Assembly (NCBI RefSeq): GCF_000176035.2
Contig: NC_015675.1
Location: 4,034,001-4,098,000, forward strand
Origin: Mesorhizobium opportunistum WSM2075
GTDB lineage: Bacteria; Pseudomonadota; Alphaproteobacteria; Rhizobiales; Rhizobiaceae
Direction: 5' to 3'
DNA: 64,000 nt
The notes beneath the pieces were generated by a model. The model did no database searches. It was given only the letters and a program-made list of their open reading frames with translations, and was not told the DNA's origin. Made by a program: the position numbers and the translations under genes. Every line of letters starts with the position of its first letter. Position 1 is the stretch's first letter. Below, piece by piece: positions 34,641 to 46,152 of the stretch.

Positions 34641-35085
34641 AGATGGCCCGCTGGCTCACGGTGGCGGGCTCAGAGTGGAGCGGCGGCTTCCACATGTCGA
34701 TGTAGGCCGGAATCTTAAGCACTGCGACTTCGGCCGGCACCACTGTTATCGACGCTGGGGATCTCGCTGCCAGATCCTTGAATGACTGACTCACATTCCA
34801 GACCTTGGCGTCATCGACGATAATAAGTCGATCATGCAGCAGTCGGGCGCCCGTGGTTCGCGCCTTGATCGGGCGCTTGGCGTCATATTGGGCTGACCAT
34901 CGTCTAACAGCCGGCGCCAGTGTGGCCTTCACAGAGGCGCCGTCGCATAAAAGATCGATCTTCACGCCTTCGGCGCCCATTGGAGCGAAGTCGGTCAGAA
35001 TCGTCTCATCCAGATAAGGGTCGACGATGAGCAGCCTGGATCGAGCTTCCTTGAGAATCTTGCCGATGGCGGACATGGCGTCCAT
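34627..35085 (-). CDS. PLD-like domain protein, probably N-terminally truncated
   Basis: A 152-residue protein with the second half of a phospholipase-D-like fold: KEARSRLLIVDPYLDETIL, then LLHDRLIIVDDAKVWNVSQS. The latter is an HxK(x)4D-type motif with Arg in place of Lys (H-D-R-LIIV-D). A normal PLD-like protein has two such units or a longer N-terminal part, so this seems truncated. AGGGAATGCC precedes the ATG at 35085, so it may still be expressed. It lies 120 bp from the 3' end of tRNA-Asn, a usual integration point. Confidence 0.6.
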   Translation of the reverse strand: MDAMSAIGKILKEARSRLLIVDPYLDETILTDFAPMGAEGVKIDLLCDGASVKATLAPAVRRWSAQYDAKRPIKARTTGARLLHDRLIIVDDAKVWNVSQSFKDLAARSPASITVVPAEVAVLKIPAYIDMWKPPLHSEPATVSQRAISRCA

Positions 35086-35206
35086 GGCATTCCCTACCGG
35101 CAGAAACGCCCCAGAGGTCGCGGCCGGCGCCGCGAGTTTGTAGCCCAGATGGAGTTTTGGCTGAAGGAACCGAAGGGCAGTCTATAAGCTAAGTGCTTGG
35201 AATTGT

Positions 35207-35281
35207 TGGCTCCCCGGGCCGGATTCGAACCAGCGACCAACCGGTTAACAGCCGGTTGCTCTACCACTGAGCTACCGGGGA
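35207..35281 (-). tRNA. tRNA-Asn (anticodon GTT)
   Basis: Read on the minus strand, the acceptor arms TCCCCGG/CCGGGGA pair perfectly. The D-arm is GCTCAGTGGTAGAGC. The anticodon arm ACCGG-CTGTTAA-CCGGT gives anticodon GTT. The T-arm is GCTGGTTCGAATCCGGC, the discriminator is G, and CCA is encoded at 35207-35209. The decayed accessory region abuts its 3' end. Confidence 0.95.
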
Positions 35282-35502
35282 ACAGAGGCTCTTCAGCAAG
35301 TGGCGCAGCCTATAGCAAACCCTTTTCCGCTTTGCAAAGAAGCATTTCGTATTTTTCCGAGACTTTTTCGCTCGGGCGTTTCTCGCAATCGGCGGCGGCC
35401 GCCCTCATATTAGCCGTCTTGGCGATCGGCGTGGAACCGAAATGGTGGTCGCGGCTTTCGTAAACAGGTATTGTCGAGGCACAGACGGGACAGCCATTCG
35501 CG

Positions 35503-35763
35503 ATGACGGCAGCAGACGAAAACCGGATACCGGCACGAAAGATCTCGGTGTTCGGGCGCGAGTTCACCATGCCGCAATCGCGCGGGCTCAGAATCACGAT
35601 CGGCGTGCTTTTGACGATTGGCGGCATTCTCGGCTTCCTGCCGATTCTCGGGTTCTGGATGGTGCCGCTCGGATTGCTGGTGCTCTCCTATGAATTTGCC
35701 ATGGTGCGCCGCCACCGTCGCCGCTTCGTCATCTGGTGGGAGCGGCGGCGACGGCCGGATTGA
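35503..35763 (+). CDS. Small conserved membrane protein
   Basis: An 86-residue protein: hydrophilic head, then two closely spaced hydrophobic segments (ITIGVLLTIGGILGFLPILG and FWMVPLGLLVLSYEFAMV), then a very basic tail (RRHRRRFVIWWERRRR). Probably an inner-membrane protein with the basic tail in the cytoplasm. No function known. The start has GGGACAGCC upstream. Confidence 0.75.
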   Translation: MTAADENRIPARKISVFGREFTMPQSRGLRITIGVLLTIGGILGFLPILGFWMVPLGLLVLSYEFAMVRRHRRRFVIWWERRRRPD

Positions 35764-35774
35764 GCGGCCGGGCG

Positions 35775-36047
35775 TCAGCCGCGCCCTCGATCGCCTGTCA
35801 GCAATGCCCTTGTTCGGGTTCCGGATTTTCGTGGATCCGGTTTGCTCTCCGCGCTTCTTTCCAGGTCCTCGCGGATTTCCTTGAGAACAGCGGCGGCCGA
35901 GGCGAGGCGCGCGCGATCACGCGGCGAAAGCCGGCTGGTGCCTTCTATTGCAATGCACTCGATGGCGTAACGCAGCAGCTCCTCGCATGCTGATCGCGAC
36001 AAGCCGTCCCAGGCGCTCGTTCCATTGTTCCGGATTGCCGGCCGCAT
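35775..36047 (-). CDS. Hypothetical protein
   Basis: A 90-residue soluble protein: MRPAIRNNGTSAWDGLSRSA leads into CEELLRYAIECIAIEG, then a helical RDRARLASAAAVLKEIREDL and a basic tail. The start at 36047 is fixed by GAGGAGGACTGCGCC directly upstream. Not recognised as a family. Convergent with the small membrane protein gene. Confidence 0.65.
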   Translation of the reverse strand: MRPAIRNNGTSAWDGLSRSACEELLRYAIECIAIEGTSRLSPRDRARLASAAAVLKEIREDLERSAESKPDPRKSGTRTRALLTGDRGRG

Positions 36048-36271
36048 GGCGCAGTCCTCCTCGTTCCTCAACGGCGGCAAGGGCGTGGAGTTTCTCCCAA
36101 TCTGCTGATATACCTAACGCGTTGCTAATGTGCGTCGCGACCATTGTGGCCGCGATGCTCGATATGGAGAGGCAAATTCATGCAGAGGAAACCGCGCGGA
36201 ATGCGTGGTGGCCGCTTGACGCCATTTTCGCCGCAACCTATTGGAACCGGGTGGAACGCCGGGAGCAATGA

Positions 36272-36345
36272 GGCCTCGTGGCGGAGTGGTTACGCAGAGG
36301 ACTGCAAATCCTTGCACCCCGGTTCGATTCCGGGCGAGGCCTCCA
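36272..36345 (+). tRNA. tRNA-Cys (anticodon GCA)
   Basis: The acceptor arms GGCCTCG/CGAGGCC pair perfectly. The D-arm contains GGCGGAGTGGTTACGC. The anticodon arm AGGACTGCAAATCCT carries GCA, and the T-arm is CCCGGTTCGATTCCGGG. The discriminator is T and CCA is encoded at 36343-36345. Confidence 0.96.
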
Positions 36346-36435
36346 ATGCCCCAGGCTCCCGCGCGCCAGCGCCGGGGCCTGAAGTTCCGATCGTAATGAA
36401 CCGCGGTTTGGCGCGGCAAGCGGATTGGTTGGGAC

Positions 36436-37104
36436 ATGAACGCTGATTTTTCCGAACTCCGCGTCAAGATGGTCGATGGTCAGGTTCGCACCACCGACGT
36501 GACCAGCGCGCCACTGCTCGACGCGATGCTTTCGGTCCCACGCGAGGATTTTGTCGGCGCCGCCCAGCGTGAGCTTGCCTATATCGACGAAGACATCCGT
36601 ATCGCCACCGGGGCCGGTGGCGCACGCTACCTGATGGAAGCCTCGCCGCTGGCCAAGCTGATGCAGCTGGCCGAAATCAGCGCGGCCGATTCGGCGCTCG
36701 ATGTCGGCTGCGGCACCGGCTATGCCTCGGCCCTCCTGTCCCGGCTGGCGAAGTCCGTGGTGGCGCTCGAAAGCGACCCGGCGCTGGCCGAAACCGCCAG
36801 GTCGACGCTTTCCTCGCTGGGCTGCGGCAATGTGACCGTGGTCCAAGGGGCGCTGGCGCAGGGCCATCCGGCCAAGGCACCCTACAACGTCATCTTCATC
36901 GGCGGCAGCATCGAGAAAGTGCCGGAATCGCTGCTCGACCAGCTCGCCGAAGGTGGACGCCTGGTCGCCGTCGAAGGACAGGGCAATTCCGGCGTGGCGC
37001 GACTTTTTTTCAAGGCCGGGGGGGTTGTAACCGGGAGAAGGGCATTTAATGCGGCAATTAAGCCACTACCCGGGTTCGAACGTGAGCATGCTTTTGAATT
37101 CTGA
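36436..37104 (+). CDS. Protein-L-isoaspartate O-methyltransferase family protein
   Basis: A 222-residue SAM-dependent methyltransferase of the PCMT family. The start RVKMVDGQVRTTDVT and the SVPREDFVG segment fit the family, and the SAM loop LDVGCGTGYASALL (about 87-100) is clear. PCMTs repair isoaspartyl residues, but alphaproteobacterial members beside tolC are often shortened and the repair activity is not proven. The gene lies 180 bp upstream of the TolC gene on the same strand. Confidence 0.87.
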   Translation: MNADFSELRVKMVDGQVRTTDVTSAPLLDAMLSVPREDFVGAAQRELAYIDEDIRIATGAGGARYLMEASPLAKLMQLAEISAADSALDVGCGTGYASALLSRLAKSVVALESDPALAETARSTLSSLGCGNVTVVQGALAQGHPAKAPYNVIFIGGSIEKVPESLLDQLAEGGRLVAVEGQGNSGVARLFFKAGGVVTGRRAFNAAIKPLPGFEREHAFEF

Positions 37105-37284
37105 ATGATTTGGCCTTGCAGCAGAGGCTTTGTCATGGTCGCTTGCATTTGAACAATCGTTGCAAATCCCAAACTGGGGGCACTTTGGGCTGAGCGACGG
37201 GGAACATGAAACACGCCACGCCGGTTGCTCCAGGGAGAAACCGGCGCGGCGCGGTTCCCGTGGAAAACGAATGAGGGATATACC

Positions 37285-38670
37285 GTGCCGTCTGTATCCA
37301 AGACCCTTTTTGCCGCTGTCCTTGCCTCCGCGACAGCGCTTTCTTCGCTGACCGCCTCGGCGGAAACCATCTCCGGCGCGCTCGCCAAGGCCTATCAGTA
37401 CAACTCCACGCTGAATGCATCCCGCGCCGGCGTGCGCGTCACCGACGAAGGCGTGGCCATCGCCAAGTCGGGCTGGCGCCCGACGGTTACGGGCTCGGCC
37501 AACATCGATTATACGAACACGCGCCGGGCAAATGGCGGCAGCAACTCGAAGCTGACGTCCGGCAGCTACGGCATTCAGATCAACCAGTCGCTGTTCGACG
37601 GCTTCCAGACCAGGAACAACGTGGCCGCGGCCGAATCCCAGGTCAAGGCGTCGGTCGAAAGCCTGCGCAACACCGAGGAGAACACCCTGTTCAGCGCGGC
37701 CACGGCCTATATGGACGTGATTCGCGATCGGCAGATCGCGGTGCTGACCGAACAGAACCTGCAGTTCCTGACCGAGCAGGCGCGTGCGGCGCGCTCGCGT
37801 TTCGAGGTTGGCGAGGGCACGCGCACCGACGTTGCCCAGGCCGACGCGTCGCGTGCCTCGGCGGTGGCCTCGCTCAGCGCCGCCCGTGCGCAGGCGTTGG
37901 CCAGTGCCGCGACCTATCACCAGGTGGTCGGCGACGAGCCGGGCAAGTTGAAGCCGGCTTCGCCATTGGGCAGGCTGCTGCCGTCGAGCCTCGACGCGGC
38001 GATTGCCATCGGGTCGAATGAACATCCGGCCATTCTCGCCACCCAGCATCTTGTCGACGCTGCCGCGTTCTCGGTGAAATCGTCCGAGGGCGCGCTGTTG
38101 CCGCAGCTGTCGGCTTCGGCCGGCATTTCGCAAGATTATCGCAAATCCATTCCCGACGTCACCGGCTCCAACGGCAATTCGACCTCGGCCAATATCGGCG
38201 CGACGCTGACCATTCCGATCTATTCGGGAGGCCGGACCTCCGCGCTCGTGCGGCAGAGCAAGGAATCGCTCGGCCAAGCCCGTATCCAGGTCGACGTCAG
38301 CCGCGACCAGGTGCGTCAGGCCGTCGCCACGGCATGGTCGCAATACACCGCCGCCCAGCAGAGCGTCTCCGCCAACAAGCAGGTGATCGACGCGGCGCAA
38401 CTGGCGCTGAATGGCGTCATTGAAGAGCGCAATGTCGGCCAGCGCACGACACTCGACGTGCTGAACGCGCAGGCTGCGGTCATCACCGCCAAGATCAACC
38501 AGGCCAATTCCGAGCACGATGTGGTGGTGGCGAGCTATGCCATCCTGTCGGCCATGGGGCGCCTGTCGATCGACCGGCTCGCCTTGCAGGTGGCGAAGTA
38601 CAAGCCCGAGGAGCACTACAACGCCGTCAAGGACAAGTGGATCGGCCTGCGCACTCCGGACGGCCGCTAG
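37285..38670 (+). CDS. tolC: TolC family outer-membrane efflux protein
   Basis: A 461-residue outer-membrane channel subunit. The GTG start at 37285 with GAGGGATATACC gives signal peptide MPSVSKTLFAAVLASATALS, cleaved near ASA-ET. Two OEP repeats of long coiled-coil helices follow, with family motifs ALAKAYQYNSTLNASRAGVR, QSLFDGFQTRNNV and RFEVGEGTRTDVAQADA in repeat 1 and ERNVGQRTTLDVLNAQA in repeat 2. TolC forms the exit duct for RND pumps and type I secretion. Confidence 0.93.
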   Translation: MPSVSKTLFAAVLASATALSSLTASAETISGALAKAYQYNSTLNASRAGVRVTDEGVAIAKSGWRPTVTGSANIDYTNTRRANGGSNSKLTSGSYGIQINQSLFDGFQTRNNVAAAESQVKASVESLRNTEENTLFSAATAYMDVIRDRQIAVLTEQNLQFLTEQARAARSRFEVGEGTRTDVAQADASRASAVASLSAARAQALASAATYHQVVGDEPGKLKPASPLGRLLPSSLDAAIAIGSNEHPAILATQHLVDAAAFSVKSSEGALLPQLSASAGISQDYRKSIPDVTGSNGNSTSANIGATLTIPIYSGGRTSALVRQSKESLGQARIQVDVSRDQVRQAVATAWSQYTAAQQSVSANKQVIDAAQLALNGVIEERNVGQRTTLDVLNAQAAVITAKINQANSEHDVVVASYAILSAMGRLSIDRLALQVAKYKPEEHYNAVKDKWIGLRTPDGR

Positions 38671-38744
38671 GCTCCGCCGGGTCACATTCCGACCCTCTTG
38701 GCCTGTCCCGCTTTTTCGGCTTCACGCTCTATCTCCCTGTTTCG

Positions 38745-38819
38745 GCGCAATTCCCCAGGGAAAGCGCTATGCGCTTTTCCCGGGAAAGCCGTTTCACGAT
38801 TTTCGCGGAATTGCTCTAA
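38745..38819 (-). repeat. GAGCAATTCC-type intergenic repeat, copy 1
   Basis: Read on the minus strand it begins TAGAGCAATTCC and continues with alternating GAAAA/TTTTCC blocks (GCGAAAATCGTGAAACGGCT, then TTCCCGGGAAAAGCGC) before GGAATTGCGCC. The same opening, spacing and closing GGAATTGCG occur at 57585-57690. This word pair is a known style of dispersed rhizobial intergenic repeat. Confidence 0.6.
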
Positions 38820-38955
38820 TCTGTTGAAATCCCACATGTCCCCAGATTGGGGATTCTCGTGCGGCGATCCGTCGGTTACGCTGTGGCCATGATTCGAATC
38901 CGGCTTTTTGCCGGAGCGGAAGACTACTGAGGTCACAAGGGCGGCGGATGTGACG

Positions 38956-39825
38956 ATGGCGACGGCAAGCAGCGCACAGCGCGAACCTTCCATGGAAGAG
39001 ATACTGGCTTCCATCAGGAGGATCATCGAGGATAGCGACAACGGCCGCAAGCCGGGCGAGGCCGATGAGCTGCGCCAGGACCTGGAGCCGGCATCGGGCG
39101 CGGCTGCAACCAACGACGTCGACGCGTTTCGCGCCGAGTTGCAGGCTGCCCCCGAAGTCAGGAAGCCGGCCGCGCTGGCGGAAGTACCGGTCACGCTTGG
39201 CGAAGTGCGGGCGCCATCGCCCGAGCCGGTGATCGCACGCATGGAATCGGTGTCGCGTGCCGATGCCGCCCCGGTCAAGCCGGCGATGACGCTTGCCGAG
39301 GTCAGCGCCAGGATCGCTGCGGAGCCGGTGCCTGCCGTCAGGACGGATGCGCCAATGGTCCCGCAGGTTGGCGCCCCCGAGGCCAGTGCGACGAGCGATG
39401 CCATCGTCGCCGATTGGCGGCGCGAGATCGCCGCGGTTGGGGAGCAGGCGAAGGCGATGCCGGACAGGAGCGTCCGCAAGCCGGTTGCCCAACCCGAGGC
39501 GCCAGCGGATGAACCGGCGGCGGAGCCTGCTTTCGAGCGGCCTTCTTCAAGCGGTGCTCCGGCAGGCACTTCCGAGGTGCGTGCGGCAAATGAAGCGCCC
39601 GCGGTCCGCGCCGCAATCCTTTCCGAGCACACGGGCCGGCAGGTGGCCGCTGCCTTCGGTGAGCTGTCCGACGCCTTTGCCAGCCGCAGCAAGAAAACAT
39701 TCGACGAGATGGCCGAAGAGATGCTGCGGCCGATGCTGCAGGACTGGCTGGACAACAATCTGCCGACGCTGGTCGAAAGACTGGTGCGCGAGGAGATCGA
39801 GCGCGTCGCGCGCGGCGCGCAGTAA
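38956..39825 (+). CDS. popZ: PopZ/DUF2497 pole-organizing protein
   Basis: A 289-residue protein with the two PopZ hallmark ends: PSMEEILASIRRIIED near residues 11-26, and the C-terminal oligomerisation helices LRPMLQDWLDNNLPTLVERL followed by VREEIERVARG. Between them is a Pro/Ala/Glu-rich disordered spacer. PopZ forms a matrix at the cell pole that anchors the origin and recruits regulators. Its place in front of valS is usual in alphaproteobacteria. The ATG at 38956 is favoured; GTG at 38950 is close. Confidence 0.9.
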   Translation: MATASSAQREPSMEEILASIRRIIEDSDNGRKPGEADELRQDLEPASGAAATNDVDAFRAELQAAPEVRKPAALAEVPVTLGEVRAPSPEPVIARMESVSRADAAPVKPAMTLAEVSARIAAEPVPAVRTDAPMVPQVGAPEASATSDAIVADWRREIAAVGEQAKAMPDRSVRKPVAQPEAPADEPAAEPAFERPSSSGAPAGTSEVRAANEAPAVRAAILSEHTGRQVAAAFGELSDAFASRSKKTFDEMAEEMLRPMLQDWLDNNLPTLVERLVREEIERVARGAQ

Positions 39826-39848
39826 GGATCACAGCCCATTCCGGAATC

Positions 39849-39876
39849 AAAGCGCCGTCATCGGTCGGCGCTTTCC
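39849..39876 (+). terminator. Terminator after popZ
   Basis: AAAGCGCCG (39849-39857) pairs perfectly with CGGCGCTTT (39866-39874) around an 8-nt loop, 24 bp after the popZ stop. The T-run is short (TTTCC), so efficiency may be moderate. Confidence 0.65.
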
Positions 39877-40089
39877 TGAAGCCGATGCGCTCTACAGCAG
39901 CGCCGGCAGGGTATTGCCGTGATGCCGGTGGTCAAGACGCGACTGGCACTCGCACGACCTTCCGTTGAAATGGACAAGGCCACGCCTATCTGCTTGTGGT
40001 GAACCGAGTCCGCCCTTGCGGTTGACTTGGCAGAGGCCTTCCGATTTACACCGAACCAGCAAAATCCCGACAGCGCGGACCGTTTCCCC

Positions 40090-42873
<2,784 letters not shown>

Positions 42874-43232
42874 AAGGCAAGATTCGCCGTGACGCCGGAG
42901 GGGATTCCCATGCGTCACCTGCCTCGAAGACGGGCATTCCCTTGCGTTAATATTGACGTAAACGGAAACTTTTAGCCCCATTGTTGCCATAATGTAACAA
43001 TGGGGCGGTAACCCCTTAAAAACGGCTATTTTTGAGCCATTTTAGTCGTTTTCTCTCGCTTTTCGGGCCGCCACAAGCTTCGCTAGGCGATTTTAAGCGT
43101 TCTGGCGCTGCGTCGCATTTTGTCAAAAATGCGTTTGGCGAACATGTACATGTACGCCTCTGAATTCGTTGTTGCACCGTTAACCCGAATTGGTTCTAGC
43201 TTGATGCACTGGTTATTCGGGGGAGGACATCC
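42874..43232 (+). other. 359-bp leader region of porin 1
   Basis: Contains the TTGACGTAAACGGAA box, the dyad, and a second conserved block at about 43143-43200 (TACATGTACGCCTCT, GTTGTTGC, AATTGGTTCT). This second block is repeated before porin 2. No coding frame. Confidence 0.6.
42953..43006 (+). promoter_or_regulatory. Leader element of porin 1 (TTGACGTAAACGGAA box plus perfect dyad)
   Basis: TTGACGTAAACGGAA (42953-42967) is followed by an exact 11-bp inverted repeat, GCCCCATTGTT (42975-42985) and AACAATGGGGC (42996-43006), spaced by 10 bp. The same box and a degraded dyad precede the second porin at 44561. TTGACGTAAACG resembles boxes of LiuR-type MerR regulators of acyl-CoA metabolism; that link is a guess. 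Confidence 0.55.
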
Positions 43233-44453
43233 ATGAACACTTTGCGTTTGAAAGCACTGCTGGGGGCGGGGTGCTTTTCGCTGGCTTTGATCGGGACGGC
43301 GCATGCCGGCGGCTTCGACCGGGGCGGCGTCAATATCGATCAATTATTTGACGCTTCGCCGTATTCGTTCGACGCTGGCGTTACCTATGTGTCGCCACAG
43401 CGCAAGCTTAAGAATGTGAAGCGTCTGGACGGTTCGGGTCTATCAACGTCGGAAGTAGACGTCGGTGGTGACTATGCGGTGCCTCGTATCGGGATCAAAG
43501 CCAACATATTCGAGCCGGTAGACTGTCTGGTAAGCTATTCTCAGCCCTACGGCGCTGATGCGGATTACGGTACGAACAACGCCTATTCGCCGACCGCCGT
43601 CAAATACTCGGTTAAAACCAACGATTACGGTCTCACCTGCTCTTACAAGTTCAATGTCGGCAAAGGCGCCTTTAGATTTATTGGCGGCGTTTCCTACCAA
43701 GATGTCGATGCATTTTTGTCTCGACAGACGCTGTTGGCTTTTGGCAACACAGGCCTCGGGAAATTCCACCTTACGGACTCGACATGGGGATGGCGTGCGG
43801 GCACCGCGTATGAAATCCCGGACATCGCCCTGCGTGCGAGTCTGATGTATTATTCGAGCTATAAATATGACGGACTATCCGGAACTGTCGATACGACAGG
43901 CTTCAGCGGAACGTTTCCTGCAAATATCGTACCAGGCTCTACTGGAATATATCCGGTGTCCGCCTCCGCTGAGATACCCCAAGCTCTCGAGTTCAAGTTG
44001 CAGAGCGGCATAGCTCCAGGTTGGCTTGCCTTTGGCTCGGTGCGTTGGCAGGAGTGGAGCAAGCTCGGCATTATCCCAATCAGTGGCGTACGTAGCCCTG
44101 TGACAGGTGCTCCTTCACCGGTTTCGTTCGATCTCCTCTATCGGGACGGGTGGACGATTTCAGGTGGTATCGGTCACAAGTTTACTGACCAGCTATCGGG
44201 CTTGATTTCGCTGACATGGGATCGCGGAACTTCGACGACATCCGGTTATCAATCAGACACATACGCCGTGGCAACGGGTATTTCTTATTCGCCGAACGAC
44301 AAAGTTGAAGTCAGGCTTGGCGGCTCGATCGGCGTGCTGACCAGCGGATCGTCCACGTTCACCGGTGTAGGTGACACGGCAAATGCCATAACATACACTT
44401 ACGGCAACGATCTGCTCTTGGCAGGCTCTGCTTCAGTCAAGGTCAAATTCTAA
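43233..44453 (+). CDS. FadL/OmpP1-family outer-membrane porin 1
   Basis: A 406-residue outer-membrane beta-barrel protein. The signal peptide is MNTLRLKALLGAGCFSLALI, ending GTAHA. The mature N-terminus GGFDRGGVNIDQLFD matches the FadL hatch region, and long antiparallel strands end in a C-terminal Phe (ASVKVKF). FadL proteins take up hydrophobic compounds such as long-chain fatty acids. It is one of two tandem copies. Codon use is more AT-rich than its neighbours. GGGGGAGGACATCC precedes the ATG. Confidence 0.88.
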   Translation: MNTLRLKALLGAGCFSLALIGTAHAGGFDRGGVNIDQLFDASPYSFDAGVTYVSPQRKLKNVKRLDGSGLSTSEVDVGGDYAVPRIGIKANIFEPVDCLVSYSQPYGADADYGTNNAYSPTAVKYSVKTNDYGLTCSYKFNVGKGAFRFIGGVSYQDVDAFLSRQTLLAFGNTGLGKFHLTDSTWGWRAGTAYEIPDIALRASLMYYSSYKYDGLSGTVDTTGFSGTFPANIVPGSTGIYPVSASAEIPQALEFKLQSGIAPGWLAFGSVRWQEWSKLGIIPISGVRSPVTGAPSPVSFDLLYRDGWTISGGIGHKFTDQLSGLISLTWDRGTSTTSGYQSDTYAVATGISYSPNDKVEVRLGGSIGVLTSGSSTFTGVGDTANAITYTYGNDLLLAGSASVKVKF

Positions 44454-44840
44454 GGTTTCGAAAATTCAAAGTGAGAGGCCGGGCAATGCCCGGCCTCTTT
44501 GCTTGTCTGCCAGCCGACTTTTCAAAAACCACTCCAAGAATGCATGCCCTAACATTACTGTTGACGTAAACGGAAGTTTTTGCCGCATTGTTGCCGTAAT
44601 GTAACAGTGGGCGCATTTGGCCATCAGAGACTGCGTTCCCGAGCTATTTTGGCCGTTTTTCGGGGGTTTCGCGGGTGCCTTGAGCGCAGACGGGCATCTC
44701 AAGCCTAACCGCTTGGACGTTCAGCACGTCGGAACACAACTCTAAAAAAATACGTACATGTACGCCTCTTGAAATCGTTGTTGCGCAACCCATGCAAATT
44801 GGTTCTTGCTTGAGTTGTGCTCGATTTCGGGGAGAGATTC
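44454..44840 (+). other. Intergenic leader between the two porins
   Basis: Holds the porin 1 terminator, then a copy of the TTGACGTAAACGGAA box at 44561-44575, a degraded dyad (GCATTGTT/AACAGTG, about 44584-44609) and the second conserved block at about 44755-44815 with the 12-bp palindrome CGTACATGTACG. No gene is seen. Confidence 0.6.
44475..44500 (+). terminator. Terminator after porin 1
   Basis: GAGGCCGGGC (44475-44484) and GCCCGGCCTC (44488-44497) form a perfect 10-bp stem with an AAT loop, followed by TTT. It is 21 bp after the stop. Confidence 0.9.
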
Positions 44841-46133
44841 ATGAACAATTTGCGTCTGAAAGCGCTGCTGGGGGCAGGGTGCTTTTCACTGGCTTTGCTC
44901 GGGACGGCGCTCAACTCAGCGCATGCCGGTGGCATCGAGCGCGGCGGCTACGACATCGATCTGCTGTTCGATCCGGCGCCGTTTGCCGTGGACACCGACG
45001 CGACCTATGTCTCACCGCACCGCAAACTAAAGAACACGGTCGACACGTCAGGAAACCCGGCTCCGCTCAGCGGCAACAGCTCGACCCGCAACACCGAGGA
45101 CTATTGGGTCCCCTACTTCGGCGTCAAGGCATCACTCGGTCATGGGGTGGATTGCCTACTTGATTACTCGCAGCCATGGGGCGCGAGTTCGAATCCGGGC
45201 ATTTGGAACGGCTCATATTCCAATATCGAAACCAGCATCAAGAGCAATAATTACTCCGGCACCTGCTCCTACAAGATGGACGTCGGCAAGGGCCAACTGC
45301 GCTTTATCGGCGGCGCTTTTTATCAAGAAGTCTATGGCTTTAAGACAAGCTATATCGGCGGTGTTCCTGACCTGTCGGGCGCCTTCCCCGTTCCCGCCAA
45401 TTTCGTCGGGCGCGTCGATCTGAAGGCAGACGGTTGGGGATGGCGAGCCGGTATTGCCTACGAAATTCCCGATATCGCTTTGCGTGCCAGTCTGGTTTAC
45501 AATTCCCAGGTCAAGCTCGACAATATTTCGGGTACGCTCGATACGACGTCCCTGGCTCCGATCGCGGCTTTTCTGCCCCCCGGCTCTTCTGCGGTGACCG
45601 ACATTTACGGTTCGGCGAAGATGCCAGATTCGGTGGAATTGAAGCTTCAGTCCGGCATCGCTCCTGGTTGGCTCGCTTTTGGTTCGATCAAGTGGGTCAA
45701 CTGGAGCGTGCTGCAAAGTGTTCCGATCTGCTCGACGGCAAGCAAGGGTGTCGCACCCTGTACATCGGTTTCCCCAAGCCCTGTCAGGCTAACCTCGCTC
45801 GATCTGATGTATCGCGACGGCTGGACAATTAGTGGCGGTATCGGCCACCAGTTCAACGAGCAGTGGAGCGGTGCGGTCCAGATCGCATGGGATCGGGGCA
45901 CCTCGCGTGGCTATGGTGACCAGACGGACACCTGGACTTTCGGTGGCGGTGTTGCCTACACGCCGAAGCCGAATATCGAATTCAAGCTCGGCGGGGCTCT
46001 CGGTGTGCTGACCAGCGGTCACTCTGGAGAAGTCTCCGATAGCAATGGCTACGTCGCCGGTACGGACGTCCGCTACGACTTCGGCAACGATTTGGTTGCA
46101 GCGCTTACCGGCGGCGTCAAGATCAAATTTTAA
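44841..46133 (+). CDS. FadL/OmpP1-family outer-membrane porin 2
   Basis: A 430-residue paralogue of the preceding gene. The signal peptide MNNLRLKALLGAGCFSLALL is almost identical, and the hatch-like GGIERGGYDIDLLFDPAPF and C-terminal Phe (GGVKIKF) are kept. Shared blocks include GWGWRAGIAYEIPDIALRAS, ELKLQSGIAPGWLAFGS and LMYRDGWTISGGIGH. The two copies differ mainly in loops, as expected if they take different ligands. GGGGAGAGATTC precedes the ATG; leader duplicated with the gene. Confidence 0.88.
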   Translation: MNNLRLKALLGAGCFSLALLGTALNSAHAGGIERGGYDIDLLFDPAPFAVDTDATYVSPHRKLKNTVDTSGNPAPLSGNSSTRNTEDYWVPYFGVKASLGHGVDCLLDYSQPWGASSNPGIWNGSYSNIETSIKSNNYSGTCSYKMDVGKGQLRFIGGAFYQEVYGFKTSYIGGVPDLSGAFPVPANFVGRVDLKADGWGWRAGIAYEIPDIALRASLVYNSQVKLDNISGTLDTTSLAPIAAFLPPGSSAVTDIYGSAKMPDSVELKLQSGIAPGWLAFGSIKWVNWSVLQSVPICSTASKGVAPCTSVSPSPVRLTSLDLMYRDGWTISGGIGHQFNEQWSGAVQIAWDRGTSRGYGDQTDTWTFGGGVAYTPKPNIEFKLGGALGVLTSGHSGEVSDSNGYVAGTDVRYDFGNDLVAALTGGVKIKF

Positions 46134-46152
46134 GTCGTTGGAAATACGACAT

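Noticed and set aside
35207..35281. Possible attachment-site duplication of the tRNA-Asn 3' end
   Set aside because: I looked for the 3' end sequence in the accessory region to the left and found no second copy by eye.
37066..38685. A 539-codon leftward frame across tolC
   Set aside because: Arg-rich antisense shadow of a clear TolC frame with a signal peptide and repeats.
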